Shown here: positions 11,193-21,591 of the stretch, in pieces
Position numbering within the stretch: the first letter of the stretch is position 1
How the letters are laid out: each line of letters begins with the position of its first letter
DNA from: Porites lobata
Lineage: Eukaryota; Cnidaria; Anthozoa; Scleractinia; Poritidae
Reading direction: 5' to 3'
Assembly (NCBI GenBank): GCA_942486035.1
Contig: CALNXK010000007.1
Location: 3,238,501-3,302,500, forward strand
Length of the DNA: 64,000 nucleotides
Translations under genes and position numbers: made by a program
The notes under the pieces: generated by a model
Databases searched by the model: none
What the model was told of the DNA's origin: nothing
Seen by the model: the letters and a program-made list of their open reading frames with translations, nothing else

Positions 11193-11661
11193 ATCTACAC
11201 TCATTATCGGCGTGGTCTCAGTTCACGGTTATACGATCATTTGGAACATGGCTATGATGTCTATGTACCAGAAGAAATACGACTGCTATCTCGGCAAGAA
11301 GTCGTGGAAGAAAGGAAACAGCTATTCCGACTGCTCAACGGCGACGCCTTTTTTCCAGAGAAATCGTGGCCTAAGGATATTCGATATTCGCCTCATATTC
11401 TGGAAGAAACCGATGGGTGATAAGGAAACATTCAAACTTCTGCTGTTTTTCCACGGCAACGGGTGCACTCCTGAAGTCATCAGTAGATGGATTCTTCTAG
11501 CTCAGTCATGGGCCTCATCGCTAGCTACGGCCGAGAAAAGAGCACGGCAAATACAATTTGTCAACGACAATGTTGACAGTAAAAGACATCAATGGTTTTA
11601 CTACGACCTTGATTATAGCAAACAGTTGTACCTTAATGGATTACCACGACAAACCCATTAG
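11193..11661 (+). pseudogene. Unrecognised gene fragment with one frameshift
   Basis: One frame (11193-11420) reads a charged, helix-rich sequence, RLYDHLEHGYDVYVPEEIRL, RQEVVEERKQLFRLLNG and PKDIRYSPHILEETDG, then hits a stop. Shifting by one base at about 11418, the frame continues through KETFKLLLFFHGNGCTPEVI, AEKRARQIQFVNDN and HQWFYYDLDYSKQLYLNGLP to a stop at 11661. Both halves look protein-like and join smoothly, so an ancestral single exon with a one-base insertion is likely. A splice acceptor at ggtctcag (ending about 11221) could begin the exon. I do not recognise the family. It lies head-to-head with the P-loop gene and may be its partner in the same element. Confidence 0.4.
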
Positions 11662-12149
11662 TCAACAGTGAAGAGTGACTTCAGTCACTAGAATATACAA
11701 CGGCTCTTTTAGGAGCCACCAAATACAATACAACAGCATGATATAACCATCCTTTTCGGAAACTCTTCATTGAAAACTTGTTTTGGTTTAAACACTTCCA
11801 TGTAGATAATGACATTGCGCTAAGTAATTTCAGAAGTTAATTTCACAGTGAATTGAGTACAGTTGTTAAAACCTGTCACCTCAATACCTTTTTGTTAGTT
11901 TCGCGCCTTTCCGCGTTGTTTCGGGTTCTTTTAAACAAGTAAGAATTACCAAAAAATAGTGCTTTTCTACAGGAAAGAAGACATTCATATGTCATGTTGT
12001 TGTTTGCTTGTGAATCACAATAAACAGAACGAACACAAGAGTGACGCGTTACCATTCAATTTTATAATGTTCGTACGATGTTTGTTATACTCGCAGCACC
12101 TTGAGATATTATTAGCGCTAGATATATACGTCGCCCTCGCTTTGTAACT

Positions 12150-12836
12150 ATTAGCGCGTTTCCACTTTGTGTGAAAGCGAACTTGTTTTGCGTCGTTGGC
12201 CTATAGAACGAGGAATATTCATAATAATTATTAGCGCCTTTTTTCTTGGTGTAAAAGGCAACTTGTTTTGTGTAGTTGGCTTATAGAACGAGGAATATTC
12301 ATAATAATTATTAGCGCCTTTTTTCTTGGTGTAGAAGGCAACTTGTTTTGCATGGGATGGTTGGCTTATAGAACGAGGAATATTCATAGTAATTATTAGC
12401 GCGTTTTTTCTTGGTGTAAAAGGCAACTTGTTTTGCGTGGTTGGCTTATAGAACGAGGAATATTCATAATAATTATTAGCGCGTTTTTTCTTGGTGTAAA
12501 AGGCAACTTGTTTTGCGTGGTTGGCTTATAGAACGAGGAATATTCATAATAATTATTAGCGCGTTTCTACTTGGTGTAAAAGGCAACTTGTTTTGCGTGG
12601 TTGGCTTATAGAACGAGGAATATTCATAATAATTATTAGCGCGTTTTTACTAGGTGTAAAAGCGAACTTGTTTTGCGGGGTTGGCTTAAAGAACGAGGAA
12701 TATTCAAAATAATTATAGTGCGCTTTTACTTGGTGTAAAAGCGAACTTGTCATCGCGTGGATGGCTTATAGAACGAGGAATATTCATAATAATTATTAGC
12801 GCGTTTCTACTTGGTGTAAAAGCGAACTTGTTTTGG
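12150..12836. repeat. 80-bp tandem repeat array (about 8.6 units)
   Basis: The marker ttagcg recurs at about 12150, 12231, 12311, 12396, 12476, 12556, 12636, 12716 (as atagtg) and 12796. The period is 80 bp, with one 85-bp unit carrying a small insertion. Each unit contains cttggtgtaaaagg, aacttgttttgcg, gaacgaggaatattc and aataattatt. The array ends about 25 bp before the inverted 140-bp repeat at the right edge of the candidate element. Minus-strand frames across it are repeat artefacts. Confidence 0.92.
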
Positions 12837-12861
12837 ACCAAGAGAAACATTGAAATGGCAT

Positions 12862-13035
12862 CATTTTCCATTGGTACCAATCGTACCATTGGTACCAATG
12901 AACCATTGGAATTGCCCTGTACCCAGCCAGGTCACATGGGAAAATAATCAAAGTCCCCTTAATGAGATGCATATTCACCAACAGAACCATTGGAATGACA
13001 CCCTTTGCTATTGGTACCATTGGTACCAATGGACC
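12862..13035. repeat. Inverted copy of the 140-bp terminal repeat
   Basis: Reading the minus strand inwards from 13035 gives ggtccattggtaccaatgg, ccaatggttctgttggtg, tgcatctcattaaggggac and a further partial unit. This matches the head-and-body order of the 6857-7362 units. About 1.2 units are present. Confidence 0.85.
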
Positions 13036-13099
13036 ATCAGTTTGACGAATCGTATCGGTTTGTGTATATTGGACATGTGTGATTGAATAGTTTTAATTA

Positions 13100-13330
13100 A
13101 CCGTTTAACTAGGCTTTTTTTTTCGGTATTTAGACAGAGTAATAGTGACAAACCAAAAAAATCTCTGTTGCAAGGTATAACATAAATAAAAGAAAAGTAA
13201 TGAAGTTTAAAATTTGTCAAGAAATTGGGACTAGCTGAAAAGCTAAACGAATGGATGGTTTGCCAGTGTCAGTGTTCATGCAAGTCATCCTGATAATTAT
13301 GACGGGTGCATCTCTTTCTTCCAGTCTTTA
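13100..13330 (+). repeat. Dispersed repeat, related to 13545-13725, 51110-51310 and 52610-52790
   Basis: Shared phrases are aatagtgacaaac, aatctctgttgca, ataaataaaag, agctgaaaagcta and tggtttgccagtg. The best relatives are at 51110-51310, 52610-52790, 13545-13725 and, inverted, 54600-54700. They are old and diverged, with no coding content. Confidence 0.6.
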
Positions 13331-13544
13331 TTTTGATATGATTGTTTGATCCTGAATGTTTTTTGTGTAACTCCTTGTGATAGTTATCCTGGATAGTATC
13401 TTCTCAAAAGTATGAGCTAAAAACGCTAAATACGCTATTGTCTCTTCATTATATTCTCCCCTTTTCGTACAGAATATTTGTATTATTTCACCCTGTGAAA
13501 ATTTACTAGGAGTGTTCTAGTCAATGAACAATTATCTGTTTAAC

Positions 13545-13725
13545 ATTATTAGCTAAAAAACGGATTAATATTGCAGCGTACCATGTAAATGAAATAAAAG
13601 TTGAAGTTAAGAAACTGGCAAGAAGTTTAGACTTGCGAAAAGCTTAATCAAGTGGATGGTGTACCGTGTCATTTGTGAATGCAAATCGTTTTCGTAACTA
13701 TGGCTGGTGCCTCTTTTAAATTTCT
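13545..13725 (+). repeat. Second diverged copy of the dispersed repeat
   Basis: The order of phrases (taaatgaaataaaagt, aagtttagac, gaaaagctta, tggatggtgtacc, ggctggtgcctc) matches 13100-13330 at lower identity. The remaining sequence to 13880 holds nothing recognisable. Confidence 0.45.
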
Positions 13726-13879
13726 ACGAAAATTTGCTTTATATTGCACTGATTCAGAAAACTACGTGTTATTCTTAGACTCACAAAGCCACGTAACTGC
13801 TCTGAAGTAGGGAGCTTAAGCAACAGCAATGACGACGACTATGAAAACGTCACTTAAAAGTACGTGTCAACCTGCATTT

Positions 13880-14816
13880 GACCTTGCAGAGCCGGTTGAA
13901 TAGAAGGTTTATTCGAGGTTGTAGCTCTGAAATCTCAATTTTCTGATCCAAAATGAGACTTGCCTAGTTGATTTTCTGGTTCTCGAGCAAACGTTCACCT
14001 CTGAACAGTTGTTTTACCGAACTATTTAGCTCGAACGCCGTGACACAGTTTCACTTGTTTTGAGCTTCGGATTGTTAGAATGGGATTCAAAAATGGCCGC
14101 ATACTAGCAGTCTCTAAAGCACATCTCACTGGAATTTTATGGAGTCCGGCATCTCAGGGATTGGAATATGGCTCAGTTTGTGAGTCAGTGCCGTAATGAA
14201 TTAGGTAAGCCGTACTTTGACAAAATCTGCTTGAGATAGATCCGTTACGCTAAATCTGAAAATATCGTATTAGCTCGCATAGGCGTTGATACAAACGGTC
14301 ATAACTTTTAAAATACTGAAAACGTACATGTGGTTTTGTGTATTACTAAAAACAGATGGTCTATTTAGTCTAGAGCTTTCAACTATGTCCCAAACGTCAG
14401 AAATAAGCTTTTAAAACAGGGTCATTTTTGGCCTTTCTCTCCAAGGCAATTATTTGGGGTCATATTTTGCTTGATTTCGTCTTTCCAGCTTAATTTAGCG
14501 GATAACTATTACTTTCACGAAAAACTGGAGATGTTTATCTATAAATAGGTATAAAATTCGTTGGTAGATGGTGCAAATCAAACATTTTACAGAGCCGCAA
14601 AAAATGCCAAATTTTCAGTTTTCAAGACGTGCAAAATGGCCGTGGCAAGACAGAATACTCGGCGCCCCCAGCGCGGCCAGAAAATTATTGTGAATCAAAG
14701 CAAACCTATTTTAGTTAAAGTCTCGATAAAGCCTTTCACTCGCCAGAGTTTCCGGCAAGATTATTTTTCACGCGAAATTGAGTGGGCGGTTTTTACTGAG
14801 ATAGCCTCTTAACTAT
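13880..14816 (+). repeat. ~0.93-kb interspersed repeat, full-length here
   Basis: It runs from gttgaatagaaggtttattc to actgagatagcctctt. An inverted, internally deleted copy is at 31175-31805. The two copies share long near-identical blocks, including ggcatctcagggattggaat and gcggccagaaaattattgtg. Open frames in each copy are in different registers, so it is probably not coding. The type of repeat is unknown. Confidence 0.8.
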
Positions 14817-15338
14817 TAACTAGCATCATAAGAGAAATTATATGAGAGAAATTGTCGGCTATTGTTATTTAAGGAAAAAAGGAAGTAGAAGAAGGACAGA
14901 TGAAGGAGAATGGGAATACCCCGGGGTATGGTAAAAAAAGGATGCATCGACACCAAGGCTCCTGTAATGTTGTGAATCACCAAGGGCAAAGCACAACTGA
15001 GCGAGCATGTTTCTAGCCAGGCGCCCCGGAGCCTTTGCCCGACATCCTCTGTGTCGAGTCCTTGAGAAGAAAAAGAAGAGTGTAGAGGAATGGCCAGAAA
15101 AATTAAATAGCCGTAGGAGAAAAAACAGAAACACTTTTGAATTCGGACAAAATAATATAGTCTGACTCTTTGTATGTAAATAGAGTTTGAAAATGATAAA
15201 TATTGAACAGTTAAGCGGAAAGTGTCAGTCGAATAGTTTAAAGTATTAAATTAATTAAGCTTATATCTTACCACGAAAATAGAGGGGTTACTTCAAAAAT
15301 GCCGGTTGTGAAAAAATAGCTCTGTCCTAGAATAAAGG

Positions 15339-15426
15339 TAGCCTCCCACGCAGGCGTTTTTAGGGGAGCTCGTATTCTTCCCTCCCCACAAACGCCTGCT
15401 CAACGGAAAACAACATTCCTTTCTCA
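15339..15426 (+). repeat. Left terminal inverted repeat, itself a hairpin
   Basis: These 88 bp match 24879-24967 inverted. Within it gcaggcgttttt (15350-15361) pairs with acaaacgcctgc (about 15388-15399), so each end of the transposon can fold by itself. A possible core motif, aggggagctcgt, lies in the loop side. Confidence 0.95.
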
Positions 15427-15509
15427 AGCTTAGCCAATCACATTGTACTTTCCAAATTCTGGAAAGTTGACCTTGACCGCAAGGTAATCTGATAATTACT
15501 CGATCTGCA

Positions 15510-15539
15510 TTAAGTAATGGTCCGCGTAAGAACTAGGCA
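15510..15539 (+). repeat. Left subterminal 30-bp inverted repeat
   Basis: The 30 bases (starting ttaagtaatggtccgcgtaa) are identical to the reverse complement of 24632-24661. Perfect conservation in otherwise unrelated subterminal sequence suggests a transposase binding site. Confidence 0.9.
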
Positions 15540-15947
15540 GGCAAAACGCAAAATCGATTAAAAGGTGTTAACTTTTAATTTTTAATTTCAATTAAATGGA
15601 GGGTTCTGATTGGCTGAAATCCAAAAATCGACGAAAAAACAAAGAAAAACGTGACAAAAACAACTTTTTTTAGCTTTGTCTTACCCATTCCCTTGTTTTA
15701 TACCTCACGGCCAACTTTCAGCATTGTCCTATGCGCCAATCAAAAGTTAGCGGAGAAAACGTGTCCCACGCGCGAAGTTGTTGAGACGCCATCTTGGATT
15801 TCCTATTTCAAGTTGTCGGAAACTAAGTCATCTCCGTCCATAATCTCGTGAATTTCGACATCAAATCTTCAGATTTCTTTTTATTGAATACACATATATA
15901 TTATTTAACGTAAATTGAGAGTAGTTGTCGCCGGAGGGATCGCCCAA

Positions 15948-18900
15948 ATGCCGTTTAGCAGTGTTTGCTGCTGTCCCAAACACGACGCGTGGGGATTTGG
16001 ACAAGTCGGTCCAAAACAGCTGTTTTCGTTATCATATCAGGAAACTAAGTACTGTGGCTCTGGAAAGTGGAGTACAGCTGGACACAAGGAGAGAAAACGA
16101 AAGATTTGCGGTTTATGCCGGGACAAAATTAAGCTCCTAAAGAGATGCGAAACACTGGAGCTTGAGGTAAGGTGAAGTCAGTAGATCTTCGCACCTTCTG
16201 ATGATGTGATACTGTGTTAGATCTTTTCGAAACCTAGGTGTTCCGCGTTACTCTTCTTTCATTCAACTTTTTTATTTTTGTAGGCTGCTTCATCAAGCCA
16301 AATAGTAGATTCACCGGCTACTGAAAATGAACAAGTTGAAGTTTGTGTGCCACAGGATGAGCCTGATACTTTCATTGAACATTCTGTGACAGAGGACAAA
16401 GCTTGTCAAGTTCCCGAAAATGCCCATACACGCCAGGGTTATGAATGTGTTGGTCATAGAAGGAAACTGGACTTAAGAAGTGAAATTATGTGCAAAATAG
16501 ACGCATTGCTAGATAACTATACTTCCGATGGTGAGGAGGGTAGACAGGCCATCATGAATGACATTCTGAGCAGCCAAAAATTCCAAGGGAAGTTTGGGGA
16601 TGTATTTACCAAGCACCGAAAACAAAGCAGCGATGACAAAATTTTGAAATTATTGGCTAAGGACTACATTGCAGCAAAAGACAAAGAGAGCAGCAAATTG
16701 ATACGGGCACAGGGTGCTAAGGTAGCCAACAAACTTATTATAGGTGACAGCATGAAAACAAGCAACTTGATTTTCAGTGGAGTAAGGCAAGGAAAAAATC
16801 GAATAGAGACGGCACAAGCCATTGGCCGATTGAGTAAGTTTGGGGACGAACGAAGAAGGCTTCTCTCAATTGTGGCATGTGACTTCTCAATGTCAGAACT
16901 CCAGGAATATTTTCCCTGTTCAAAGAGTACAATCACTGCAGCGCGAGTTCATGCCATCTTGTTTGGAAGAGGTGGTGTCCCCCGTGATGGCTTGTCATTT
17001 ACCAGGCAGGCAGTGAGCCCTGAGATCATTCAAGAATTCCAAAACTTTATCACTCAAGATGACATCTCAAGGCCATCTTCATGTCGAAGCGTGCTTGTGG
17101 ATGGAAAAGAAAAGGGGTTAAGATATTGGCTTTGTGATATAAAGGAAGTTATTCAGCAGTACCAGCTCAAATTTCCTGGTGGTCTGAAGAGAACCTACAT
17201 TTATTCTCACTTGCCCAAAAACTTTCGTATGAACTCAATGTTGGCAGGTCTTTGCAACCTTTGCGATGACTTTGGACATTCAAACTTTGATTCGTTGGAA
17301 TTGCTATTAGGCAATATCAGAGAAGAGGGTGTTATAAGTGTCAGTACCCATTCCAATTTCACGGGCATGTCCAGACAGTATCAGAAGTTTCTAAAGGTGC
17401 AGTTCCCCAAAGAGGTAAGAAATAGAGCAAATTATATTTTATTACATGCAGATTTTATCCTTTGTATTGCTGACCGAAAAAGTCTTCATAATTGTGGATC
17501 AAGCAATAAAATAACAAAGGTTGGGTATGCCAAGGTGCTAGAAACCATGCTTTAAGAACATGAAACGGTAGTGTCAATACTTGAAGAGAATCTAATAGGA
17601 TTCGAAATAACTGTTTATAGGCATTTATTTGTTTGACACCTGTGTGTTTAGAACATTTTGTTGAAAGTGCACATCAAAAAGTTAGTTCTCAGACACTGTA
17701 TTTTCATAAACTGCATAGAGGTTGGGAATGACATTTACAGCAAATGGTAAGCATTAATTTGCACCACATGACCTTTGCCTGTCATTTACTTCTACAAAAA
17801 ATAAGTATTTTTATGTCATTTTTATTTGTAAGAATTGTTTTCAGCTGATTTTATATGCCTATTTTCTATTTTGAGACATTCTCAACTTGAAACTGATGTT
17901 TGTCGTCTACTGTAAACATGACTGGTTATCTCTCCAATATCTTCAAGGTGTTTCAGATTCACCCATCTTTGAGAAAGAGAAGTGTTTTCTAATGTTTGGC
18001 CACTTTTGTTCTTTTTTTTATTTGGGTTTTAGTTGGAGAGGCATTCAGCTTGTGCCGAGCTTTGTTTGGATTATGCCCTTGGCCAATGCTCAGCGGAACA
18101 TATGCATCGTTCTTCAAATGTGGATGACTTTCACAAGTTAAGGAAAGAAATAAAAGATGCTCTGAATGGAATTAATGATGCAGCTAAGAAGGCTTCATTC
18201 ACCAAGTCCTGGGAACAGATTGAGTTGAACCACAAGGAGTACCTTGCACACATTGTTCGCACCAAACATCAGGGGGACTACTATCGGTATGTCCTTTCAA
18301 ACCTTCAGCCTGGAGAGGTAGTTGTAATCATCGATTACAAAATGAAAGTTGAGCTTGGTCTTAGAACCCGTGAGAACCAAAGAGAATGGTATGGAAAAAG
18401 AGGAATTTCTCTACATGGTTTCCTTGTAATTGCACAGGTAAGTTCAGTTCTTGACACGATTGTGAAAGTTTAGGTCGTTGCATCTTATACATGTACATGT
18501 AGGGTCATTGTTCACACTTCCTTCAACCTAGTTTTCTTGAGAATTGCATCATACCCTATTTTTTAAAGATAAAGTTGAATTTTTTCAATTCTGTAATTGT
18601 GAGGCTGTTGATTTGCAATTTTTGGTATGTTCTAGGTCACTTCTTTCCCTTTGAAGATATTACCGCCTGGCCATAGCAAAACCTCCATTTTGCTTTTCAC
18701 AGTTTTGTCTTAGGTAGATGACTTTTTGTTCATTTTTGTTGGCCATTTGAGGGCCTTGCAAGTTCTTCTGTTTCCTTTTATATGGGTGTGTTTGTATTAA
18801 GAGGGATTTGCTTTATAACCCAAAACTATGGAATAGTAATTTTTTGGGGGGGTGAATTAAATGTTTTTCAGGTGGCAGAGGGTCAGCGGAAAACAGAAGT

Positions 18901-21591
18901 CATTGACTTATGGTCAGAAGATACCAAACAGGATGCGTGGTTCACACAAAGTGCCCTTGACATAGGATTCAGATGGTTAGAGACTGCTTACCCGGGATTT
19001 TCTGTCTACCTGTTTTCTGGTAAGTCTCATGAACAAAGTAACATGAACATGAAATTAGTGATTATGATATGTACCATTCAAAAGGTACTTGTTGTATAGA
19101 TTGCAAAAGGCAGTTCAAAAGCTCTTTTCTTTATTTTCCAAAAGCAGAAGGTATTTTTTTTCATTATTTTTTCCAAAGAGTAGGTCCTTTCCCCCAGTTA
19201 GAAAAAACAAACAAACAAATTTTTGATTTGTGTTGCTTTTTTTCTTTCTTTTCTAAGCTCTGCCTTTTTTATTTTATTTTTTTTTAGATAATGGGCCGCA
19301 TTATCACAATAGCGCAGTCCTCTTTTATCTCTCTGAGGTGAACAGAGTTTTTAACTTCACACTAAAGGAATACAACAACTTCGAAGCTGGAGAGGGGAAA
19401 TCCCAACTTGACTCCCACTTCGCGCACATAAGCCATAAAATCGTTCGGTGGGTGCGTTTGGGCAATGACCTAGAAAGCGGAGAGCAGGTTGCTGAATTAA
19501 TAGAGGTATGTAAATGAATATATTTTTTACTATTGACTCTTTAACCTCTAAAATGGCAATATTGCATACTGATTCCAATTTCCTTTTTTTAAAAATCCTA
19601 CATTTATAAGGACGATTAGAACTAGGCGAATTAATGTCAATGTTTTTGTTGGAATGGTAACTGTTACACCAGTGACAATATGCTTTAGATCCCAAGTGCA
19701 AATTTTAGAATGGGAATCCCTTTACCTAACTCATTCCAGACCAGTGTGAAAAGGTTAATGAAGTATCCTTTCTTCATAACAATCTCTGGTGGATTTTATT
19801 TATAACTTCTAAAAAGGCATATTAGGTGTGCCAAAATGTTCAAACTATGGTGAACAATCATGCAAGTTTTTGTCGTATTCAAACAGTCAATTCTTTTGAT
19901 TTTTACAGTCAATGAAGAATGCAACATGCAAGAAGCTCCTCATTGATAGGTCCAAAGCAAAAAAAGTGGGAACACTAAAAGATATATCCCTGTTTGGAAG
20001 TTTTATCTTCCCCACTGAGGGCCAATTTGCCAATGGCCTGCAGATGAGACCACTAGCTGGAATTGGAAATAGTTCCAGCAAGAAGAAGGAGCAAATATGT
20101 CAACTAAGCGGGCGTCACATTCCAATAGCTGGTGCAACTGGTGCCATTACCTCCGAAGAACAGCCTGATGCAGAACCAGTTCAGTGCCCTACCTCTTTCC
20201 CAGCATCAAGGAATGAAGGATATTCTGTGCGTTTTATCCAACATGCACCTGAGCAAACAGTGGCTCCTTCACTGCACCCTGTTACAGATGACCAGTATCT
20301 ACTGCTAAGGCTGGAGACTGGATATGCCCTGAAACATGGCCCAGGAAAACGCACAGTTTTTAGTCAAGCCCAAAAAGAGATCATGATAGAATTTTATAAC
20401 AGGCAGGCGGTAAACCGCATCAGAGCGGAACCTAAGGACGTCATGAAGGCAATGGCAGATGCAGGATTAGAAGTTCTTTCTGCAATCCAAATAAAGAATT
20501 GGTGGTCTACATACCACCGCAAGAACAGACAACAGCTAGCAGCTAATATGCCACCTGCTGTGACACCAGCTACTGTGCCATCCTACTCAATGCCAGATGT
20601 GCCTTTAAGTTCAACAACATCCTTTGTAATACCAACTACAGTAACATCCAGTGTAATGGTACCCACTGTAGGATGCAGTGTAATGACAGCTACTTTGCCA
20701 TCCGGAATGGTACCAGCTACAGTGACATGTAGTGTACAGCCACCTACATGTACAGTGACGTCTTGTTTAATAACAGCTACAACAACCAAGGAAGTATCAC
20801 CTACAGGAACTATGGCACCAACTACGGTGACAACCAGTAGGACACCTGCCATGACATCCAGTACAAGTCCAGCAACTGTCCCTCCCATACCGCCACCACC
20901 TGCTCCTTCTTCCAGTGTTACAGCACTATCACCTTCAATCCCACAGGCAATTTTGACTGGTCGTTTTTCACAGCTGTCAAGTGTTGTAACTGAATGGTCA
21001 TTCCCAGAAAGTTTCAGCCAGTCCACTCTTGATGGAAGGAATGGAAGCAATGCATGTGCTTTCATTTCTCTGTACTTTGGTCAAATTGCTTCCAAAGGCC
21101 TGCTTCCCCCCCGAAATGGACTTCACTTGGACATCTCATGGAAGGATTCTCTCAGGCAGGCAATGATAAAAGGCAATGAATTGCATGATGATTTGTTTGA
21201 TCATGAGGGTGTTGATCTAAATGTGGATGATGCAGCTGAAATGGCTGGAGAGGACTGTGGCATTCTCTGCATTGGACAACAAAAAGATTTATTTGGAGGA
21301 ACTGGTGTTGCCAAGCAGTTACTTACCAATTTTCTTGATGAATTGTCTAACAAGAAAGAACGAGTATGCCTCCTATTTTGCTCTTCTGGAAGAACAATGT
21401 TTTTGCTGGTTGACAGTTGTGGCAGTTTCTATTTTGCTGATTCGCATTCCCATGTTAACAGTGGCGCCCTTATTGCCAGTGTAGGCCCAGGTCAAGGGAA
21501 AGCATTTACCGACTGGATTGATAGAATGATGGACATCAACTGGCAATCCCCTCTTACACTGGGGTCAGTAACTGAGGTTATCTATGCATAA
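15948..21591 (+). CDS. Transposase fused to homeodomain-like and papain-like peptidase domains
   Basis: Six exons joined by GT-AG introns: 15948-16166, 16284-17414, 18033-18437, 18872-19019, 19288-19505, 19909-21591. They give 1,267 residues with no break. Residues 1-73 are Cys/His-rich (CCCPKH, CGLC). Residues ~270-299 look like a helix-turn-helix (SMSELQEYFPCSKSTITAAR), and CNLC at 397-400 may bind zinc. The DDE core spans exons 3-5: Asp551 in VVIIDYKMK, a GKRGISLHGF block, DTKQD, Asp635 in FSDNGPHYHN and Glu667 or Glu670 in FEAGEGKSQLDSHFAH. The second-Asp-to-Glu spacing is near 35. About 853-913 is homeodomain-like (KRTVFSQAQK, IQIKNWWSTYHRK). A Thr/Pro/Ser linker follows (918-1053). The C-terminus (about 1080-1267) resembles a papain-fold peptidase, with Cys1090 in GSNACAF and His1220 in FADSHSH. 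The gene presumably mobilises this element. The start ATG is the first in frame; an upstream exon cannot be excluded. Confidence 0.85.
16167..16283 (+). other. Intron 1 of the transposase gene
   Basis: The donor is gag|gtaagg and the acceptor ttttttatttttgtag. Removal leaves the frame in phase 0, linking the Cys-rich N-terminus to the long exon 2. The other introns are 17415-18032, 18438-18871, 19020-19287 and 19506-19908, all GT-AG. Intron 4 splits the Asp codon of the DNG motif. Confidence 0.85.

Larger units (their letters stand above)
6857..13035. mobile_element. Candidate decayed ~6.2-kb element bounded by inverted arrays
   Basis: Both ends carry the same 140-bp repeat built on ttggtaccaatgg, in opposite orientation (6857-7362 and 12862-13035). 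Inside lie two exons of a P-loop gene on the minus strand (10874-9368), a divergent gene fragment on the plus strand (11193-11661), a folded repeat cluster (8290-9285) and an 80-bp tandem array (12150-12836). The sequences outside resemble a more continuous locus at 50.3-51.3 kb. I found no clear target-site duplication, and the P-loop gene lacks its later exons, so the element is presumably defective. The superfamily is unknown. Confidence 0.45.

Noticed and set aside
12151..12753. Minus-strand frames with repeated IIIMNIPRSI peptides
   Set aside because: Translation of the 80-bp array; the register changes with indels and no start context is present.
12150..12836. CRISPR-like array
   Set aside because: The period is a simple 80-bp tandem repeat with no unique spacers, in eukaryotic sequence without cas genes.
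14561..14812. 83-codon plus frame, and related minus frames at 31156-31421
   Set aside because: The two repeat copies give different protein registers, so the open frames are not conserved as protein.
20583..21065. 160-codon minus-strand frame opposite the transposase exon 6
   Set aside because: It is the shadow of the Thr/Pro/Ser-rich linker. Low-complexity coding sequence often opens the opposite frame, and the plus frame has domains on both sides.
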